Part shown: positions 11,297 through 21,971 of the stretch, in pieces
Layout: each line of letters begins with the position of its first letter
Position numbering within the stretch: the stretch's first letter is position 1
From: Lucinisca nassula
Lineage: Eukaryota; Mollusca; Bivalvia; Lucinida; Lucinidae
Direction: 5' to 3'
Assembly (NCBI GenBank): GCA_963580285.1
Contig: OY757012.1
Span: 167,388,652 to 167,452,651 of the forward strand
DNA: 64,000 nucleotides
Position numbers and translations under genes: made by a program
The notes under the pieces: model-generated
What the model saw: only the letters and a program-made list of their open reading frames with translations
The model's database searches: none
Told to the model about the DNA's origin: nothing

Positions 11297-11487
11297 TTAG
11301 GTTGCTGGTTCAATACCTACATGGGTTGGCAACATTCTTTTGTGTCCAGGTTGACCACAAAATCTCTCTCCTTTCTGGCGATTCAAGAAGGGCAGTTTCG
11401 TTGACAAAAGAATTTGCTTTGCACAAATGTTTACTGTTTATATACAAGCACACCAAGGGCTTCATATGACCTAAATTGGCTGGGCCA
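11297..11487 (+). mobile_element. SINE-A fragment, 5' truncated
   Basis: GGTTCAATACCTACATGG (box B region), GGCAACATTCTTTTGTG, ATTCAAGAAGGGCAGTT and the end GACCTAAATTGGCTGGGCC. An HP2 element begins at its 3' end. Confidence 0.7.
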
Positions 11488-11716
11488 TTAACCCTTTTTG
11501 TACCAAATGGAATGTTCCTCCTTATATATAGCAGGAGTTCATTTCAAAATTCAGCGGTGTCAGGTTGGGTTCTCTTCAAAATTGATTAGGAAAATGGCTG
11601 AACTTTTTGCAAACAATGTAGGCCCTGATCAGACGCGGCATTCTGCAGTGTCTGATCTGGGCCTGCACTGTTTGCCAAGGTACTCGTTTAGGGGTATCTG
11701 GTACTAAATGGGTTAA
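11488..11716 (+). mobile_element. HP2 MITE
   Basis: TTAACCCTTTTTGTACCAAA to GGTACTAAATGGGTTAA with the internal TAGGCCCTGATCAGACG / TCTGATCTGGGCCTGCA stem. Confidence 0.9.
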
Positions 11717-11936
11717 ACTCCAAAACAAACGAAAACGAAACCCTCCTCACCTGGTGCAATGCACCATTTTGTGTGCACAGACTCACATGGGACATGTGAA
11801 ACATGCCTCACATGTTTTCTTCATTGATAATATCTGATCAACATGTGACGTATGGGACAACACTCTTGATCTTTGAGAATATTCAATAAGATACAGCTGT
11901 TTACTAGGCAAATAAATTTAACCCATTTGCCTGACT

Positions 11937-12172
11937 TTAACCCGTTTTGTACCAAAAAGGAATCTTCCTCGTTATATATGGCAGGAGTCTATTTCCAAAT
12001 CTACTAGGGTGACAGGTGTTATCTTTAAAATTTAATAAGAAAATAGATCTAGCTAAACTTTTTTGCAAATAGTGTAGGCCCTGATCAGACGCTGCATTCT
12101 GCGGCATCTGATCTGGGCCTTCACTGTTTGCCAGGGTACCCATTTTGGGGTTTCCGATATGAAAAGGGTTAA
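11937..12172 (+). mobile_element. HP2 MITE
   Basis: TTAACCCGTTTTGTACC to GATATGAAAAGGGTTAA; same internal stem as other copies. Confidence 0.9.
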
Positions 12173-12320
12173 TGCAGCAGGAATGAATGTCAAAATTTTT
12201 AGGTGTCAGGTTGAATTATTTTTAGAAATTTATGGCTGAAAATTTTCTGCAAACATTTAAGACCCTGATTAGATGCTGCACCATCTGATCTGAGCCTGCA
12301 CTGTTTGCCAGACATTCTGA
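12173..12320 (+). mobile_element. HP2 partial copy
   Basis: GCAGGAATGAATGTCAAAAT, GGTGTCAGGTTGAA and CTGAGCCTGCACTGTTTGCC repeat the middle and right part of HP2 directly after the previous copy. Confidence 0.7.
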
Positions 12321-12344
12321 AAACATGCCTTTACTGAAAACACG

Positions 12345-12613
12345 CCTATACTAACACACTGTAAATTGTACCGTCCAAAAAATGAAAATTTTCTGATAAA
12401 TATTGTGATATTTTTCTTAATTCTGCTCAAAATATAGATTGAGGGAACATGTTAGAACCACCTCATTGAGGCAGTTCTAACGAGTACCCACAATCTATAT
12501 TTTAGAGCAGAAATAAGAAAAATAAGGTTTACCCCTATAAACCTCTGTTTTACAATATAAAAGTTGGGTTCAAGTAGGTCAGAATTTTATAGGTGTGTTT
12601 TCGTGATGGACCC
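12345..12613. mobile_element. HP1a foldback element
   Basis: Termini GAAAACACGCCTATAC and ATAGGTGTGTTTTCGTGATG. Core hairpin around 12470 with arms TATAGATTGAGGG.. and ..CCCACAATCTATA, flanked by TTTCTTAATTCTGCTC and GAGCAGAAATAAGAAA. Confidence 0.85.
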
Positions 12614-12654
12614 ATTTTGGGGTTTCACATGATCCAAGAATTACGCTGAAGCCT

Positions 12655-15010
12655 GTCGGGGGCAAAATCTTCACAAAGTAAGTGAACCATGAAAAGTAGG
12701 TCAAGGTGAAATATGGATGATTGCACTAAAGTTGGCATTCCTAGATGCAAGTTTGTACCAAGTATAATTAATTGCTCTTTTAGTTCTTTAGAAATGGACT
12801 TGGAACATTAGAGTAAAACGCTAGGGTTGCCACAGTAGTTCTCGAGGTCAATGAACCATGAAAAGTAGACCAAGGTCAAAAGATGGTTGCTTCAAAAAGT
12901 CATGGAACCATAAAATGTAAGTCAAGGTCAAATATAGATGCTTGCACTAAAGTTGCCATCCCTAGATGCGAGTCTGTACCAAGTACATGTATCATTAATG
13001 AAGCTCAAATTGACTTGAACATTAGGGTGAAAGCTTCCCCTGCGAAATTGAGTTCTTAACTCAAGAACTGTTCTTGAACTGCTCTTAAGAGTTCTTCATC
13101 TGTTCATGAACCTTTTCAAGAACTCTTGTACTTGAACAATTCAAGAACACATTCTTGGAACAGTTCAAGAACTTTTTTAAGAATTTGTGATATTCTTGAA
13201 CTGTTCTTAAACTTTTCTTGAACACTTAAAAGACTTTTCTTGAACAATACGATGACTCTGATGTTCTTGAACTGTTCTTAAATTTGTTCTTGTTTACTTC
13301 AAAGACTTTTCTTGAACAAAGTGTCTTGAAAGGGGTTCTTAAAGTGTTCTTAAATTTGTTCTTGTTTATTTCAAAGCCATATCTTGAACAAATTGTAATG
13401 ACAGGTGTTCTGAAACTGTGATTATTTCAAAGACTTTTCTTGAACTTGTGTTCTTAAAATGTTCTGAAACTTTTCTTGATTTTTTTTTTCAAGAACACTT
13501 TATGAACAGTTTCAGAACGTTGTCACATGATTTAAGTGACATGATTGATGATGTCAGATCTTGGCTTTCATTGGCCAGTTTGCCAACTTTCCTTTTCAAA
13601 ATGGCTTCTACTTAAGATTTATTGTTAGGGTAAGCAAAATGATTTTGATTTTCAAATATTATTTTTATTTCTAATTATTGACCAGCCTCTTTTTGCCAAA
13701 GACTTCTTTCTGACAGTTTCCAAGATTTGTAGGTGTTTTTGTTAAATATGATTGAGCAAATGTTTAAATCTACTGCTGTCCACATGGCGGCACCATTTAT
13801 CTGATGTATGTGTGGGGTATAATTTCTTCCACTATTGTCAGTTTTGTCACATTTGTTAGCCCATAAAATATAATGTCTGGTATTGTAAAGTGAAATCTGT
13901 CCAACTCCACAGATGGACTCAAAATGATTTGACAATGTCTCATGCAAAGGAAAGACAACTCTACCTTGCTGCATTTATGAGTTACCTGCCCTTGCCAAAA
14001 TTTTGTGTCCTGGCGGAAACTCTGACCATTTGACTGATTTGAGCTATGATCTTGAACTTCACAGATGGATTCATCAACATGGGACAATATGGCTTACACA
14101 AGAATGGCAACTCTATCTTGCTTATTTGATGAGTTATCTGCCCTTGCCAAACTTTGGTGTCCACTGTTTAACCTACTTCTCATTAAAAATATGCAATGGC
14201 ATATATTGATTAAGAGCAGTTCTTGAGCAGTTCCAAATCTGAAGAACAGTTCAAGAACACCTGTTCTCAAAGTGGTTGAAACATGTTCTTGAAGTATGCA
14301 AGAACTATAATGTCCTGGAACAGTTCTTGATCAGTTGAAGACTTAATGTTTCTCTTGAACTGTTCAAGAAATGTAATTGAGCTGCTCTTGAAGTGTTCAA
14401 GAACAGTCCAAGAACATTTTACGAAATTTTAAATTGGACAATTGTTAATACATGAAATATGTGTTCTTGAATTTTTAAGAACATTGTTTTCTTGAAAAGT
14501 TCAAGAACAAAAGTTCCTTAAAGAGTTAAGAACTGTTCTTTAACTGTATGAGAACTTCATTCTTGAACTGTTCAAGAACATTTTTTATTACTTGTTCTTA
14601 AAAACTGTCCAATTTAACATTTCTTAAAATGTTTTGAACTGTTCTTGAACACTTTAAGAGCAATTCATGTCCAGTTCTTGACCTACCAGGTATGTTCTTG
14701 AACTGTGAAAGAACTTTTCTTGGATTGTTCTTAAAAATTTTGCAGGGGTAGGGTTGCACAATAGTTCCCAAAGTTAATGAACCATGAAATGTAGGTCAAG
14801 ATCAAATAAGGATGCTTGCATTAAAGTTTCCGTCCCTAGATGCCAGTTTCTACCAAGTATCATTAATGAAGCTCTTATAGTTCTTCAGAAATGGACTCAT
14901 ACATTAGGGTGAAAGTTAGGGTGTTTGCAATGTTCACGGCTTGACAAACAGACGGATGATTGAAAAACCACTCATCTATATTGTGCCATGCGTATAGCAG
15001 GCATGACGAA
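12655..15010 (+). mobile_element. Pearl-like element with AACCATGAAA-type core, interrupted
   Basis: Core unit AACCATGAAAAGTAGGTCAA..CCCTAGATGC..TACCAAGTATCATTAATG..ACATTAGGGTGAAAG occurs about three times left of 13037 and once right of 14748, where it ends in GACAAACAGACGGATGATTG. A separate transposon of about 1.7 kb is inserted in the core. Confidence 0.75.
13037..14748. mobile_element. TIR element made of GTTCTTGAAC/GTTCAAGAAC repeats
   Basis: Ends CCCCTGCGAAATT and AAATTTTGCAGGGG are inverted complements. Uninterrupted host units read GCTAGGGTTGC, so insertion at TA (left copy now TT) is likely. Two blocks (about 13050-13510 and 14210-14735) are degenerate head-to-tail copies of a self-complementary 20-mer like TTCTTGAACTGTTCAAGAAC. 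Between them lies about 700 bp containing two related segments (about 13900-14000 and 14060-14165), each with CACAGATGGA..GACAA..ATGAGTTAYCTGCCCTTGCC. No transposase frame is visible. Confidence 0.8.
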
Positions 15011-15072
15011 ATTGGGTTAAAAATGTTCAGTTAAGTTTTTCTCGATGATCATTTGAGCTCTTGGTTATGGTT

Positions 15073-15165
15073 TTGTTTGAAGTTTTATGGACCAGTCAAT
15101 ATTACTAAAGTCAAGTTGAGCCAGTCAGATTACCTAACCACACCTTTCTTTGGCAGACTAAAACA
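15073..15165 (-). mobile_element. SINE-A 3' tail fragment
   Basis: GAAGTTTTATGGACCAGTCA and TTGAGCCAGTCAGATTACCT are the reverse complement of the family tail TGACCGGCTC..GGGCCGTAAAACT. Confidence 0.65.
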
Positions 15166-15272
15166 TAAGAGGTCCACCAGTAGTCTATATTCCTTCACTA
15201 GAGACTGACAACACGCTTCTTGATTTTGTTTGTTTATTTCATTTATGGCTAAACATCCTGGTAAACCCTCAT

Positions 15273-15506
15273 AATTTTGGAGATGTTGCTTCCAATTTTG
15301 TGGGACATTTACCTGACATTGAAATGAAAATACAAACCAATGATACCAATAGGGTTTATATGCATGGGCGGTCAGACTCACACCAATTTGCCTCAGCAGG
15401 CTTAGACCTTCTTAGTGGTTTACCAGTACTCATGTGCTGTCGGTTTCAGCTCTGCCTGGAAGCATCATGCAGCCCAATCTATTTATCCGAGTCCTGATGG
15501 GTGGGG
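15273..15506 (-). mobile_element. SINE-B fragment
   Basis: GGAGATGTTGCTTCCAATTT, CCAATAGGGTTTATATGCAT, AGTGGTTTACCAGTACTCA and GGAAGCATCATGCAGCCCA, in reverse orientation. Confidence 0.85.
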
Positions 15507-15819
15507 GCAAGATCAAACTGCTTCTTCAGGAGCAGTCTGATCTGGGTCTGCACTGTTTGCTTAGGCCTATCTGTCCCAATATTTAGTATCATTACAGTAG
15601 TTTGTCGATGGTACCATTTTGTTATATGCTATCAATGTGACGTTGGTTAATCCTCATCATTTTGGCGGAAATTAGCTTTTCCCAGTCAATAGCTGTGTTA
15701 ATAATGTTGTCATCATTTACGTAAGTTTCCATTCATGTTACCATCTATATCTTATTGATATTCTATTGAACTATTTCTTTATGAAAACAAACCTCCAGAC
15801 AAGAGGGTAATTCCCACAT
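15507..15819. other. Unassigned intronic DNA
   Basis: Begins with a short CTGATCTGGGTCTGCACTGT relic of an HP-type stem. Otherwise nothing is recognised. Confidence 0.4.
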
Positions 15820-15998
15820 ACAGTAAAATTCCTATATTAAGACCACTTTTGGGGCTGTTCAAAAGTGGTCTTTAAGACCACTTTTGAACAGTCCCAAAGG
15901 TGGTCCATGACCAGAGGACACTGTGGGCAGAAATCACAAAGGAAAATTCAGTTCAGTGAAGCCTTCAAAATAAGCTTTTTAAAGCAGAATTTCACTGT
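15820..15998. mobile_element. HP3 MITE, internally deleted
   Basis: ACAGTAAAATTCCTATATTA start, hairpin AAGACCACTTTTGGGGCTG..CCCAAAGGTGG, and CAGAATTTCACTG right terminus. Confidence 0.8.
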
Positions 15999-16334
15999 TA
16001 TTGTTTTCTTATTTTTCTAAGAAAACATATATATTAGTGGTACTTGCTTAAATTTCCTCAACGAGGTGATTCTAAGACGCATCAAAAACATACGTTTGAA
16101 CAACAAATAAGGATAAGTACTGTTGTTACTCCTTTGCTCTTAATTGTACCTATTCAATAAACTCGACTGGGCTAAAACAAAGCAAACCTAAGAAACTGAT
16201 ATTTCTGATTTCAAATGGAAAAGATCTTTGGTCACAGTCTAATGATTTATAACTGATACAAGACTATTATATGATGAGATGTATAGCCTAACTGATGGTT
16301 TGCAATATGCTGTAGAATTCCAGAATTTGGTAAA
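15999..16334. other. Unassigned intronic DNA with an HP1-like trace
   Basis: GTACTTGCTTAAATTTCCTCAACGAGG near 16040 resembles a decayed HP1 core. No other signal. Confidence 0.4.
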
Positions 16335-16562
16335 TTAACCCTTTTTGTACCAAATGGAATCTTCCTCCTTATATATACCAGGAGTCAATTCCAAAATTAA
16401 GGGGTGTCAGGTTGTGTTTTCTTCAGTATTTACTTGGAAAATGTCTTAACATTTCGCAAACAGTGTAGGCCCTGATCAGACGCCACATTCTGCGGCGTCT
16501 GATCTGGGCCTTCACTGTTTGCCACTTAACCCTTTTGGGGCTTCCGGTACAAAATGGGTTAA
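16335..16562 (+). mobile_element. HP2 MITE
   Basis: TTAACCCTTTTTGTACCAAA to GGTACAAAATGGGTTAA; the inner stem GACGCCACATTCTGCGGCGTC is strongly paired. Confidence 0.9.
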
Positions 16563-16689
16563 GCCTAGGTTTTAGCTGGACTACTGCTAAAATGGCAACA
16601 GCTGTTAAATAGCTACAATGAATGGGGGCGGAAAGTCATTGTCAAAATAGACCAATAATACTTATACAGGCTGTGAAATTTAATAATAA

Positions 16690-16800
16690 ACAAGAAAACA
16701 GTCTGAGGGACAGCCAAATCCCCCCCCCCCCCCCCCCCCCCGCAGTACTTTAGTAACAAGGCTGAACCTTGTGACCTTGACCTGTGACCTTGACCTTGAG
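16690..16800 (+). mobile_element. Pearl-like element, left-end fragment with a C run
   Basis: CAGTCTGAGGGACAGCCAAATC followed by more than 20 C residues (to about 16741), then AAGGCTGAACCTTGTGACCTTGACC. Position and context match the stem-loop plus CCCC left end of other pearl-like copies, with the C motif expanded. Confidence 0.55.
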
Positions 16801-16801
16801 T

Positions 16802-17003
16802 CCATTTAGTACCAGAAACCCCTAAAGGGGTACCTTGGCAAACAGTGCAAGCCCAGAACTGATGAGGGCCTCCACTGTTCGCTTAAAGTTCAGTCATTTT
16901 CCAAATCAATTATGAAGAAAACACAGCCTGAGACCCCCAAATTTTGAAATGGACTGCTGCTATATATAAGGAGGAAGATTCCATTTGGTACGAAAAGGGT
17001 TAA
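16802..17003 (-). mobile_element. HP2 MITE, reverse orientation
   Basis: AGTACCAGAAACCCC..GGCAAACAGTGCAAGCCC..GGAAGATTCCATTTGGTACG..GGGTTAA. It interrupts the preceding pearl-like fragment. Confidence 0.85.
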
Positions 17004-17390
17004 TTATGGGTTCTGCACATCAGCTCACTGAAGGGGAAGTTTGATGAAAATCCTTCCGCCATACTGAAAAAAGTATAGAAATAGATGCCTAGGAAAGGCC
17101 ACAATCAAAGATTATAGACTACCCATGACACCAAGAGGAAGACTAACTAACAAATAGGAAAACGAAAAAGGAAAAAACGAATCACAAACACCACAGGAAC
17201 CTGCTCCCTCTTCCCCACACAAGTGCAACATGCACAATTAATGAAAATTAAATAAATGAGCCCCGGCAAGCGAATTTGTGTCTTCGAGCATTCTGTCATG
17301 AAAAATTTTAACTGTGCATGCCCAGCCATTCCGAGGGGGCCAGGGATATGGCTTTCTGTCTGAAGGTTCCTCTTGATTCACTGCTTGTAT
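17004..17390. other. Unassigned intronic DNA
   Basis: Several overlapping minus-strand frames here have no domain and read through the neighbouring palindrome; none is called. Confidence 0.35.
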
Positions 17391-17462
17391 GAGCGAGCAG
17401 CGAAGGTTCTGGCGAGACTGCGCGGATGCGCAGGCTCGTCTGAACCTTCGCTGCTCGCATAG
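17391..17462. mobile_element. GC-rich hairpin MITE core
   Basis: GCGAGCAGCGAAGGTTC..GCGAGACTGCGC pairs with GCGCAGGCTCGTCTGAACC..GCTGCTCGC around the centre near 17426. Confidence 0.8.
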
Positions 17463-17790
17463 GTGATTTATACCAAAATCGCTTGATGGAGCCCAAATAA
17501 TAATACACAATCATCACATACATCAAATTTGGTTTCGGTAAATGCACTTGTACTTTTGAGCAGTGATGTCAGTGGGGATTAATTGCAGGGGAATAGGATA
17601 ATTTATGGCCCTGCACATGACTTCTAGAGATTCTTTCAGTGAATGGACTGGTGCTTCAGAGGGGAATATTGCAGGGGAATACCTGGTATGATCTATGGCC
17701 CAACACGTGGCATGCTCTCAGCCAATTAGAATTCTAGTATAGCTTATAATGAATATTAATGAGGTATAATAAAGGCCTTTGTAGCATAGA
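17463..17790. other. Unassigned intronic DNA with a short duplication
   Basis: GCAGGGGAATAGGATAATTTATGGCCC (about 17586) and GCAGGGGAATACCTGGTATGATCTATGGCCC (about 17672) are related, as in an old tandem repeat. AGCCAATTAGAATTCTAG follows. Confidence 0.45.
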
Positions 17791-17794
17791 AACA

Positions 17795-19160
17795 AGATGT
17801 GTTTATGAAACACGAACATGTCCCCGGGCATGGTCATTTTTCATTCAAAGTTGCTCACAGTTCAAGATTTTTGTTTGTGTGGGAAGCCCTTGACACAAGA
17901 AACTTACATGCCAAATATGAAAGCTTTATCTTAAACGGTTCAAAAGTTATGAACAATAATATTTTTGCTTTAAAGTAGGTCAAGGTCACAGGTGAAAAAA
18001 AATTACATGAATGTTAAGCTCTTGACACAAGGAACCTACATGCCAAATATTAAGGCTCTATCTTAAATGGTTCAAAAGTTATGAACAATTATATTTTTTC
18101 TTTTAAGTAGGTCAAGGTCATGGTCCAAACATTTTGCATGAATGAAAAGCTCTAATCACAGGGAACCTACATGCCAAATATGAAAGCTCTATCCCAAATG
18201 GTTTGAAAGTTATGACCAAAAATGTTTATTTTTTAAGTATGTCAAAGGTCAAGATCACAGGTCAAAATTTTTGCATGAATGTAAAGCGTTTGTCACAAGG
18301 AACCTACATGCTAAATATGAAGGCTGTATCTCAAACGGTTCAAAAGTTATGACCAATATTAACTTTTTCTTTTATGTAGGTCAAAGGTCAAGGTCACAGG
18401 TCAAAATTTTTTATGTGAATGTAAAGCTCTTGTCACAAGGAACCTACATGCAAAATATGAAGGCTCTATCTCAAACCGTTCAAAAGTTATGACCAAAATG
18501 TTATTTTTTTATTTTAAGTAGGTCAATGGTCAAGGTCAAGGTCACATGTCAAATTTTTTGCATGAATGTAAAGCTTTTGTCCCAAGGAACATACATGCTG
18601 AATATGAAGGCTGTATCTCAAACGGTTCAAAAGTTATGACCAATGTTAATTTTTTTCTTTTATGTAGGTCAAAGGTCAAGGTCAAGGTCACAGGTCAAAA
18701 TCTTTTGTGTGAATGTAAAGCTCTTGTCACAAGGAACCTACATGCAAAAATATGAAGGCTCTATCTCAAACCGTTCAAAAGTTATGGCCAAAATGTTATT
18801 TTTATATTTAAGTAGGTCAAAGGTCAAGGTCAAGGTCACAGGTTAAAATTTTTTGCATGAATGTAAAGCTTGTGTCACAAGGAACATACATGCTAAATAT
18901 GAAGGCTGTATCTCAAGTGGTTCAAAAGTTATGAACAATGTTATTTTTTCTTTTCAGTAGGTCAAAGGTCAAGGTCAAAGGTCAAATTTTTTTGCATGAA
19001 TGTGAAGGTTTTGTCACAAGGAACCTTCATGCCAAATATGAAAGCTCTATCTCAAACGGTTAAAAAGTTATGGCCAATGTTAAAGTTGTCCATGTACAAA
19101 CAAACAAACAAACAGACAGGGCAAAAACAATATGTCCCCGCTATCGCTGCCGGGGACATA
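17795..19160 (+). mobile_element. Pearl-like element with 9-unit AGGTCA-rich satellite core
   Basis: Left stem-loop GTGTTTATGAAACAC then GAACATGTCCCCGGG. Core of nine 131-148-bp units (GGAACCTACATGC..AATATGAAGGCT..TCAAAAGTTATGACC..AGGTCAAAGGTCAAGGTCA). Then (CAAA)n at 19098 and a right hairpin ATGTCCCCG..CGGGGACAT ending at 19160. The right arm is complementary to the left motif. Non-coding: open frames through the units are repeat translations. Confidence 0.85.
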
Positions 19161-19358
19161 AAAATGGGACACTGATAAACTTAATGCAGGACCAGATCAG
19201 AATGCAGCAACTGATCAGGGTCTTCACTGCTTGCTTTAAGTTCAGGAATTTTTCTAAAACTGCATAACAAAAAATAGAATAAATCTGACATCCCAAAAAT
19301 TGGAAATAGACCTTTCCCAAGCTAATGGGTGCAAGATCCTTTGTGTCAGTTATGGACT

Positions 19359-19545
19359 TACCCTTATCCTGCTGAATAAATTGGTATGCCACACCCATTT
19401 CTGACTATTAGCCACTCAAATTACTTGAGAAAAATGCATACATCCAAATTACCAAACTGAATGGCCAACAGTGTAGATAGTGAAGATCCAGATCAGATTG
19501 CTAAGCCATCTGGTCTGTGTTTGCAAAGGTAGGGATTGTCATGAT
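19359..19545 (+). mobile_element. HP4 MITE, truncated
   Basis: TTACCCTTATCCTGCTGAAT, GCCACACCCATTTCTGAC, AACAGTGTAGATAGTGAAGA, GGTAGGGATTGTCATGATCA. Confidence 0.75.
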
Positions 19546-19615
19546 CAGTGGACGTCTCCAAAATGAGCTAAATAGTGTTGATTGGGACGTAAAACCCCTA
19601 TTCAAACAAACAAAC
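19546..19615 (+). mobile_element. SINE 3' tail fragment
   Basis: ACGTCTCCAAAATGAGCTAA, TGTTGATTGGGACGTAAAAC and (CAAA)n: a hybrid of SINE-A and SINE-B tail features. Confidence 0.7.
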
Positions 19616-19785
19616 ATGATCTGAGGAATAAGGGCTAAGGTTTGTGCAAGTTGAACATTGTTGCTCAAAGGTGACAAAGCCTGTCTGAGTGACAGTTCCA
19701 ATTATGCATGTGCACCACAGTCACTTTACTATCGTTGGGGTCAAAAGCAGAAATCATGTAAGTAAAACAAATGTGTTATATCCAA

Positions 19786-20053
19786 ACAAGAGCACTGCAT
19801 GCGGGTGCCAACGCTCGGCTGCAAAAATTCTAAGTTGAAATAGGGGCATAACTGTGCCAAAAATATTTTGAGGGTTACCTCATCTATTGGTATGAGTTCC
19901 CCTTTTCATAATGAACAACTTGTTCGAGTTTCAAGTAAATATGTTTGGTAATGACAGAGATATTACAAAATGTCCAAGTTTTTGCACGACGACGCAGATG
20001 ACGCCAGAGCTATGACAATACCTCGTCGTTTTCTGCAAAAACAGCCGAGCTAA
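19786..20053 (+). mobile_element. Pearl-like element, single core unit
   Basis: Left end GCACTGCATGCGGGTGC stem-loop then CAACGCTCGGCTGCAAAAA. Core GGGGCATAACTGTGCCAAAA..TTCGAGTTTCAAGTAAATATG. Right end CTGCAAAAACAGCCGAGCT, complementary to the left motif. Confidence 0.7.
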
Positions 20054-20208
20054 CAAAAATGTACAGATTAAATAGAAAAATTACCATTTATGGTCATTTT
20101 TCTATATAATCTATACATTTTTACAGATTTACAGTTATTTTTCATATATACTATGTAGATACATGTATTGATAGATTTATGGTCATTTTTCTGTATAATA
20201 AATACATT

Positions 20209-20301
20209 TTCCAACCGGCGTCTGATCTGCAGTGTCTGATCTGGGCCTGCACTGTTTGCCAATATACCTCCTTAGGGCTTTCCCGCATGCAATGGGTTAA
20301 A
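20209..20301 (+). mobile_element. HP2 right half
   Basis: CCGGCGTCTGATCTGCAGTG, TCTGATCTGGGCCTGCACTG and GCAATGGGTTAA. Confidence 0.75.
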
Positions 20302-20695
20302 ACTGTGGAAGGGAGAAAATGTCCACAAAACTATTTCATGATCATGCAATCATCACAAAAGACTTTAGCCGATCTGTTCGGGATTGAGCAGGGACCTGAC
20401 AGTCACCTGTCAGACATGCATCTAACATAGCCACCAGGCCTGATGTGTCTGGGACGGGATTTGAACATACCTGTATGACACTAAGATTGGCAGTCAGACA
20501 CTATGATTTAACATGACACTGTTTATTTGATAAAATGATGCTATCAGATTATTTGATTATGGTTATAACTTTATCACTTGAGGTTAAACACAGGATATTT
20601 GTGGCACAGACACTGATTGCAGTCACTTTTTTTTCTGGTTTTACTGTTTTATACAGTAACTTGAACACACAATGTTCACAACTACAGCCTTTTCC
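20302..20695. other. Unassigned intronic DNA
   Basis: No recognised repeat or coding frame. GGGACGGGATTTGAACATACC near 20451 could be a decayed tRNA-like box B from a lost SINE. Confidence 0.35.
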
Positions 20696-20840
20696 TTATT
20701 TTTGGGGTTTTACGGCCCTTTCAAGATTATTTCACTTATTTTGAGTCAATCATCAATCAGAGGTGGGCGCAACCATAGTAAACAAGAGAAAAATCATATG
20801 AACATCCGTTGCAGAACTTGGCATCTCATCACTAGCAATA
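20696..20840 (-). mobile_element. SINE-E fragment
   Basis: GGGTTTTACGGCCCTTTCAAG, ATTATTTCACTTATTTTGAG, ATCAGAGGTGGGCGCAACC, CGTTGCAGAACTTGGC. Confidence 0.8.
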
Positions 20841-20884
20841 CACTCATTTATTTTCAAGACTCTAGCTTTAATAGTTTTGTGGAG

Positions 20885-21085
20885 ATAGTTTGCTGAAAAT
20901 TTCATCCAATTTTTTCAAAGGGCCATAATTCAGGAAAGGGGCATAATCCTGATGAGAAAAAATTTGTGTCAGCTATTTTTTCATGAGGACTCCATATATG
21001 AAATTTCAAAACCCCAAAGTTATACTATGCAACAAAAAGTGTTACAGGACAGACAGAACTCGAAGGGGGCATAAAAAAACAATTA
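20885..21085 (+). mobile_element. Pearl-like fragment, right part
   Basis: AAAGGGCCATAATTCAGGAA, CATATATGAAATTTCAAAAC, GGACAGACAGAACTCG and GGGGGCATA: core plus GACA-rich stretch plus CCCC-complement terminus. Confidence 0.55.
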
Positions 21086-21117
21086 TGGTCTGATCATTAA
21101 CTATGGTGTGTTTGTAC

Positions 21118-21287
21118 TTGTGAGTGGGTGGGTGGTTACATACTACCAACAGCAAAGGTCATATGGAGATAGCTAGAACCTCAGTTTAAAGACTCATTCA
21201 AAAGTCTGTAGAAGCCCCCAGAATCAAAGCTTTGACACCTGGTTTATGAGAGAAGTAGCTTAACCACTATGCCACTGACGGTTCCCA
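21118..21287 (-). mobile_element. SINE-C, diverged copy
   Basis: CCAACAGCAAAGGTCATATG, CCTCAGTTTAAAGACTCATT, TTTATGAGAGAAGTAGCTTA, CCACTATGCCACTGACGG match the SINE-C at 30476 in the same orientation. Confidence 0.75.
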
Positions 21288-21307
21288 AGCTGATGTTCTA
21301 TTGTTCA

Positions 21308-21780
21308 CAAGGCTTTGCTCAACACTTATCCTGCTGAATAAATCAATTTAGTCATGCCTATTTCTTACTACATGTACCAACATATCAAGGAACTACATAT
21401 GAATTCATTTAATTCACAAACATTATTCAGCCTCGATAGCGCAGTGGTTAGCGCGCTCGACTCATGATCAAGAGGTTGTGCGTTCGAATCCAGTCACCGG
21501 TATCGAGGTGTGTCCTTGGGCAAGACACGTAATGACACTGCCCCAATCCACCCAGGTGTAAATGGGTAGCAGTGGTGTAAAAGCCACTGCCTCTCTCTCT
21601 CGTGCGCGTGAAAACACCCGTAATGAGTGTTCGAGAGCGATTCAATAAGCTTGAAGCTTTCATCGCAATCGAACTAAAATAAATTAGTATAAACTAAACA
21701 TTATTCACATGCATGAATAACAATGAAGATCCTGATCAGCTGGCTTCTTTAGAAACCATCCGGATCCAGTTGTCCAAAAA
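21308..21780. mobile_element. HP4 MITE split by SINE-F
   Basis: Left AACACTTATCCTGCTGAATA to CATTATTCA, then SINE-F, then CATGCATGAATAACAATGAA and GATCCTGATCAGCTGGCTTC. Confidence 0.7.
21430..21695 (+). mobile_element. SINE-F, full copy with target-site duplication
   Basis: tRNA-like head: GCCTCGATAGCGCAGTGG (box A) and GCGTTCGAATCCAG (box B). Body TGTCCTTGGGCAAGACACG..CCCAATCCACCCAGGTG..AAATGGGTAGC, A/T-rich 3' end AACTAAAATAAATTAG. Perfect 12-bp duplication AAACATTATTCA at 21418-21429 and 21696-21707. Confidence 0.9.
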
Positions 21781-21971
21781 TAATGATGCTGTTAGTTAAC
21801 ATATCATTAAAACTTTGATCATTTAATATGGCAAATATACTAATATTTTTGCTGAAAAAATGTGAGCAGCTTTTGCAAAAATTTTAGTTTCTGTACTTGC
21901 TGGAACAGTTAACAGTTTGACCACTAACAAGCTCGTTAAGCTAATGATGCTATGAACAAAATGGCCCCTGA
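21757..21971. mobile_element. Degraded relative of the 3528-3771 MITE
   Basis: TTAAAACTTTGATCATTTAA, TATGGCAAATATACTAATAT, GCTGAAAAAATGTGAGCAGC, CTAACAAGCTCGTTAAG and AAATGGCCCC. Confidence 0.75.

Noticed and set aside
18271..19267. Several 65-73-codon frames on the plus strand
   Set aside because: They repeat the same peptides with the unit period and derive from the satellite core.
21430..21500. tRNA gene on the plus strand
   Set aside because: tRNA-like head of SINE-F flanked by a 12-bp duplication; acceptor stem does not close.
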